A DNA stretch of 7,466 nucleotides from Parapedobacter lycopersici_A. GTDB taxonomy: Bacteria > Bacteroidota > Bacteroidia > Sphingobacteriales > Sphingobacteriaceae. The DNA lies in contig NZ_JBEBRB010000101.1 of assembly GCF_040395035.1 (NCBI RefSeq), forward strand, positions 1-7,466, in the 5' to 3' direction. Shown here piece by piece: positions 6,307 to 7,466 of the stretch (positions are counted from its first letter, which is position 1; each line of letters begins with the position of its first letter). Under the pieces are notes generated by a model. The model saw only the letters and a program-made list of their open reading frames with translations. It ran no database searches and was not told the DNA's origin. The translations under genes and the position numbers were made by a program.

Positions 6307-7040
6307 TTGGTGCCTACGTAGATGGTACAGATGCCAAACGTCTGGGGCAGGCACCGTGTTTCCCTGAATCCGACACGCTGCAGCAGTTCACTGAACGCCC
6401 GCCCGTCCGGAAATGCGGCAACCGATTCGGGAAGGTAGCCGTATGCGCGTTTGTCTTTGGAAAAAAAGCGCCCGATGAACGGGGTAACGCGGTTAAAATA
6501 AAAGTGATACAGTTGTTTTACGGGAAATACACGGGGTTTGGAAAATTCCAAAATGATCGCTTTCCCTCCCGGCTTAAGCACCCGGCAGATGTCTGTGAGT
6601 CCCTTTTCGAGGTTTTCAAAATTGCGTACGCCGAAGGCCACCGTTACGGCATCGAACGTGGCATCGTCAAAATGCAGGTGTTCCGAATCGCCCAGCTGCA
6701 CTTCAAATCGATTGCCCAGTCCCTTTTTAGCTATTTTTTCCTTGGCTACATCCAGCATGCCCTGGGAAATGTCGACCCCGATGATTTTTGCGGATTTTAA
6801 TTGACGGAGCGCTTCCAGCGCGAAATCGCCTGTGCCGGTCGCGACATCCAAGAGGTATCCGGGGGCGGATGGCTTCAACAGGCGGATTGCTTTTTTGCGC
6901 CAGATGATGTCGATGCCGAGCGACATAAAATGGTTGAGGAAATCATACGTGCCCGAAATGTTGTTGAACATATCGGCTACCTGTTGTTTTTTGCTTACTT
7001 GGTCGTCCTGGTAAGGCTTTATCGTATCGGATGTTGCCAT
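6303..7040 (-). CDS. ubiE: Demethylmenaquinone methyltransferase (MenG/UbiE)
   Basis: The 245-residue SAM-dependent methyltransferase catalyses the last step of menaquinone synthesis, C-methylation of demethylmenaquinone. Bacteroidota generally use menaquinone only, so menG describes its job better than ubiE. Numbered from the ATG at 7040, the signature YDFLNHFMSLGID is at about 32-44. The SAM-binding LLDVATGTGD is at about 63-72, GVDISQGML at 88-96, AFGVRNFENLEKGL at 135-148, LKPGGKAIILEFSKP at 155-169 and YGYLPESV at 200-207. All are family hallmarks, and the length is normal. A TTG at 7049 is also in frame, but it lies within the predicted -7 promoter box, so the ATG at 7040 is preferred. 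The stop overlaps the porT start by 4 nt, predicting translational coupling. Confidence 0.96.
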   Translation of the reverse strand: MATSDTIKPYQDDQVSKKQQVADMFNNISGTYDFLNHFMSLGIDIIWRKKAIRLLKPSAPGYLLDVATGTGDFALEALRQLKSAKIIGVDISQGMLDVAKEKIAKKGLGNRFEVQLGDSEHLHFDDATFDAVTVAFGVRNFENLEKGLTDICRVLKPGGKAIILEFSKPRVFPVKQLYHFYFNRVTPFIGRFFSKDKRAYGYLPESVAAFPDGRAFSELLQRVGFRETRCLPQTFGICTIYVGTK

Positions 7041-7046
7041 GGTACG

Positions 7047-7054
7047 CAAAGATA
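7047..7054 (-). promoter_or_regulatory. -7 promoter element of menG, very close to the start codon
   Basis: Read on the minus strand, 7054 to 7047 is TATCTTTG, an exact TAnnTTTG match. Only six bases (7046-7041) separate it from the ATG at 7040, so transcription would begin at or next to the start codon and produce a leaderless or nearly leaderless mRNA. No convincing -33 TTG is found 17-23 nt upstream. Confidence 0.5.
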
Positions 7055-7064
7055 CAATTTTATA

Positions 7065-7086
7065 GCTATGGCAGGTGTATCATAGC
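7065..7086. promoter_or_regulatory. Inverted repeat upstream of the menG -7 box
   Basis: GCTATG at 7065-7070 is inverted as CATAGC at 7081-7086, a perfect 6-bp repeat with a 10-nt spacer, so half-site centres are 16 bp apart. It begins 11 bp upstream of the predicted menG -7 box and covers where a -33 element would be. It is operator-like in position; the binding protein is unknown. Confidence 0.3.
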
Positions 7087-7146
7087 CGATTTTACGTAGA
7101 TTCCGCGTGACGTTTGCCCGGCATCGCCCGTGCGTCGGTTCCCCAT

Positions 7147-7204
7147 CGCATGTGCGGCTGCACTGATGCGTAGTGCAACCGCATTGCGACCGCATTGTGT
7201 GCGG
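7147..7204. repeat. Overlapping, mutually exclusive inverted repeats
   Basis: CGCATGTGC (7147-7155) can pair with GCAC and ATGCG (7160-7163 and 7166-7170) around a GGCT loop, with TG bulged out. Alternatively 7153-7164 can pair with 7172-7183 as a 12-bp stem with one C/A mismatch and a 7-nt loop. CCGCA (7190-7194) and TGCGG (7200-7204) form a third small hairpin. The first two cannot coexist. ACCGCATTG also occurs as a direct repeat at 7178-7186 and 7189-7197, 11 bp apart. Pairings were checked by eye, without an energy calculation. Confidence 0.45.
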
Positions 7205-7230
7205 GGTGGGTCCATGTTTTTTGTGGAAAA

Positions 7231-7275
7231 GGTGGACTTACCGTGGACGCACGGTGGACTCACCCCGGACTCATG
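7231..7275. repeat. Tandem 11-bp direct repeats, each a small palindrome
   Basis: GTGGAC occurs at 7232, 7243 and 7254, exactly 11 bp apart. The degenerate CCGGAC at 7265 continues the spacing. The units read GTGGACTTACC, GTGGACGCACG, GTGGACTCACC and CCGGACTCATG. With the preceding base, the first three are also inverted repeats around a GACN centre: GGTG/TACC, CGTG/CACG and GGTG/CACC. The outermost pair changes from G-C to C-G and back. An 11-bp period is close to one helical turn and is the spacing of OmpR/PhoB-type binding repeats. A cluster of operator half-sites is therefore one explanation; a short tandem duplication is another. Confidence 0.5.
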
Positions 7276-7424
7276 TCAAGTCGGGCCCGATAAATACGCT
7301 GTCCATATACATCCGTATTCCGGACTTGCATTCCAACGGAAGTTCACCGGTCATGGCAGAAGAAAGGGCAGGAAAAAATGACAGGCTGAAACTGCGGCCA
7401 TCGGCGGTTAATGATCTGCTTTAA

Positions 7425-7437
7425 ATTGATTATCAAT
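7425..7437. promoter_or_regulatory. 13-bp palindrome near the right edge
   Basis: ATTGAT-T-ATCAAT (6+1+6) is perfectly symmetric and lies in an A+T-rich stretch 29 nt from the window end. Its TTGAT/ATCAA half-sites loosely recall Fur-type operators, but the match is partial. It may belong to the promoter of a gene beyond the window. Confidence 0.3.
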
Positions 7438-7466
7438 GCGTAGAAATTATGTTCCGGATTTTTGCC

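Larger units (their letters stand above)
7055..7466. other. Non-coding stretch upstream of menG, repeat-rich, no supported gene
   Basis: About 410 bases carry no gene I can support. Open frames up to 83 codons exist on the plus strand (for example 7130-7381 and 7173-7424), but two overlap each other in different frames, and neither has a recognisable composition, motif or start signal. The section from about 7130 to 7290 is G+C-rich, unlike the A+T-rich gaps elsewhere in the window. It contains the direct and inverted repeats listed separately. The last 50 bases become A+T-rich again and hold a 13-bp palindrome. The next gene to the right, and therefore which transcript this region belongs to, is not visible. 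Confidence 0.6.

Noticed and set aside
6307..6354. Longer N-terminus for PorT
   Set aside because: It would bury the signal peptide behind 16 residues encoded within menG; the ATG at 6306 forms an ATGA junction and starts the signal peptide directly.
7353..7424. Small plus-strand frame of 23 codons, beginning MAEERAGKND, in the right-hand non-coding stretch
   Set aside because: Charged and plausible-looking, but with no recognisable ribosome site, promoter or homology; it is also just the tail of a longer random frame.
7130..7424. Two overlapping plus-strand frames of 83 codons each
   Set aside because: They overlap in different frames, run through the repeats, and show no protein-like composition or motif.

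Overview
The window looks like an ordinary chromosomal stretch of a Bacteroidota bacterium, probably of the Chitinophagaceae/Sphingobacteriia type (the family-level placement is a guess from protein flavour). Three things point there. A PorT-type outer-membrane protein of the type IX secretion system sits directly behind the menaquinone methyltransferase gene. A DUF6089 beta-barrel gene lies behind nadK and a CBS-domain gene. Good matches to the Bacteroidota -7 promoter element (TAnnTTTG) occur upstream of genes that mostly lack Shine-Dalgarno sequences.

Layout, left to right. (1) Positions 1-2208, minus strand: CBS-domain protein, then NAD kinase, then the N-terminal part of a DUF6089 outer-membrane protein that runs off the left edge. 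They form a probable operon read right to left. (2) Positions 2209-2444: a divergent promoter region with one good promoter for each direction. (3) Positions 2445-4240, plus strand: a PlsC-like acyltransferase and a GNAT/OlsB-like acyltransferase overlapping by 16 nt. As a pair they resemble the two-enzyme N-acyl/O-acyl amino-acid lipid pathway (GlsB/GlsA of Bacteroides, OlsB/OlsA elsewhere). (4) Positions 4237-7040, minus strand: menG/ubiE, porT, a YdfG-like short-chain dehydrogenase and a YqeY-family protein. Their close spacing (4-nt overlap, 36-nt and 45-nt gaps) suggests one transcription unit from a promoter at about 7050. Its last stop codon overlaps that of the GNAT gene. (5) Positions 7041-7466: no gene that I can support. 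The stretch is G+C-rich for an intergenic region and holds several inverted and 11-bp-period direct repeats.

As a whole the window is mostly housekeeping and cell-envelope functions: NADP supply (nadK) next to an NADP-type SDR and lipid enzymes, menaquinone synthesis, and outer-membrane or secretion proteins. I do not see a defence system, mobile element, CRISPR array, tRNA or rRNA. The least explained sequence is the repeat-rich stretch at about 7140-7290.
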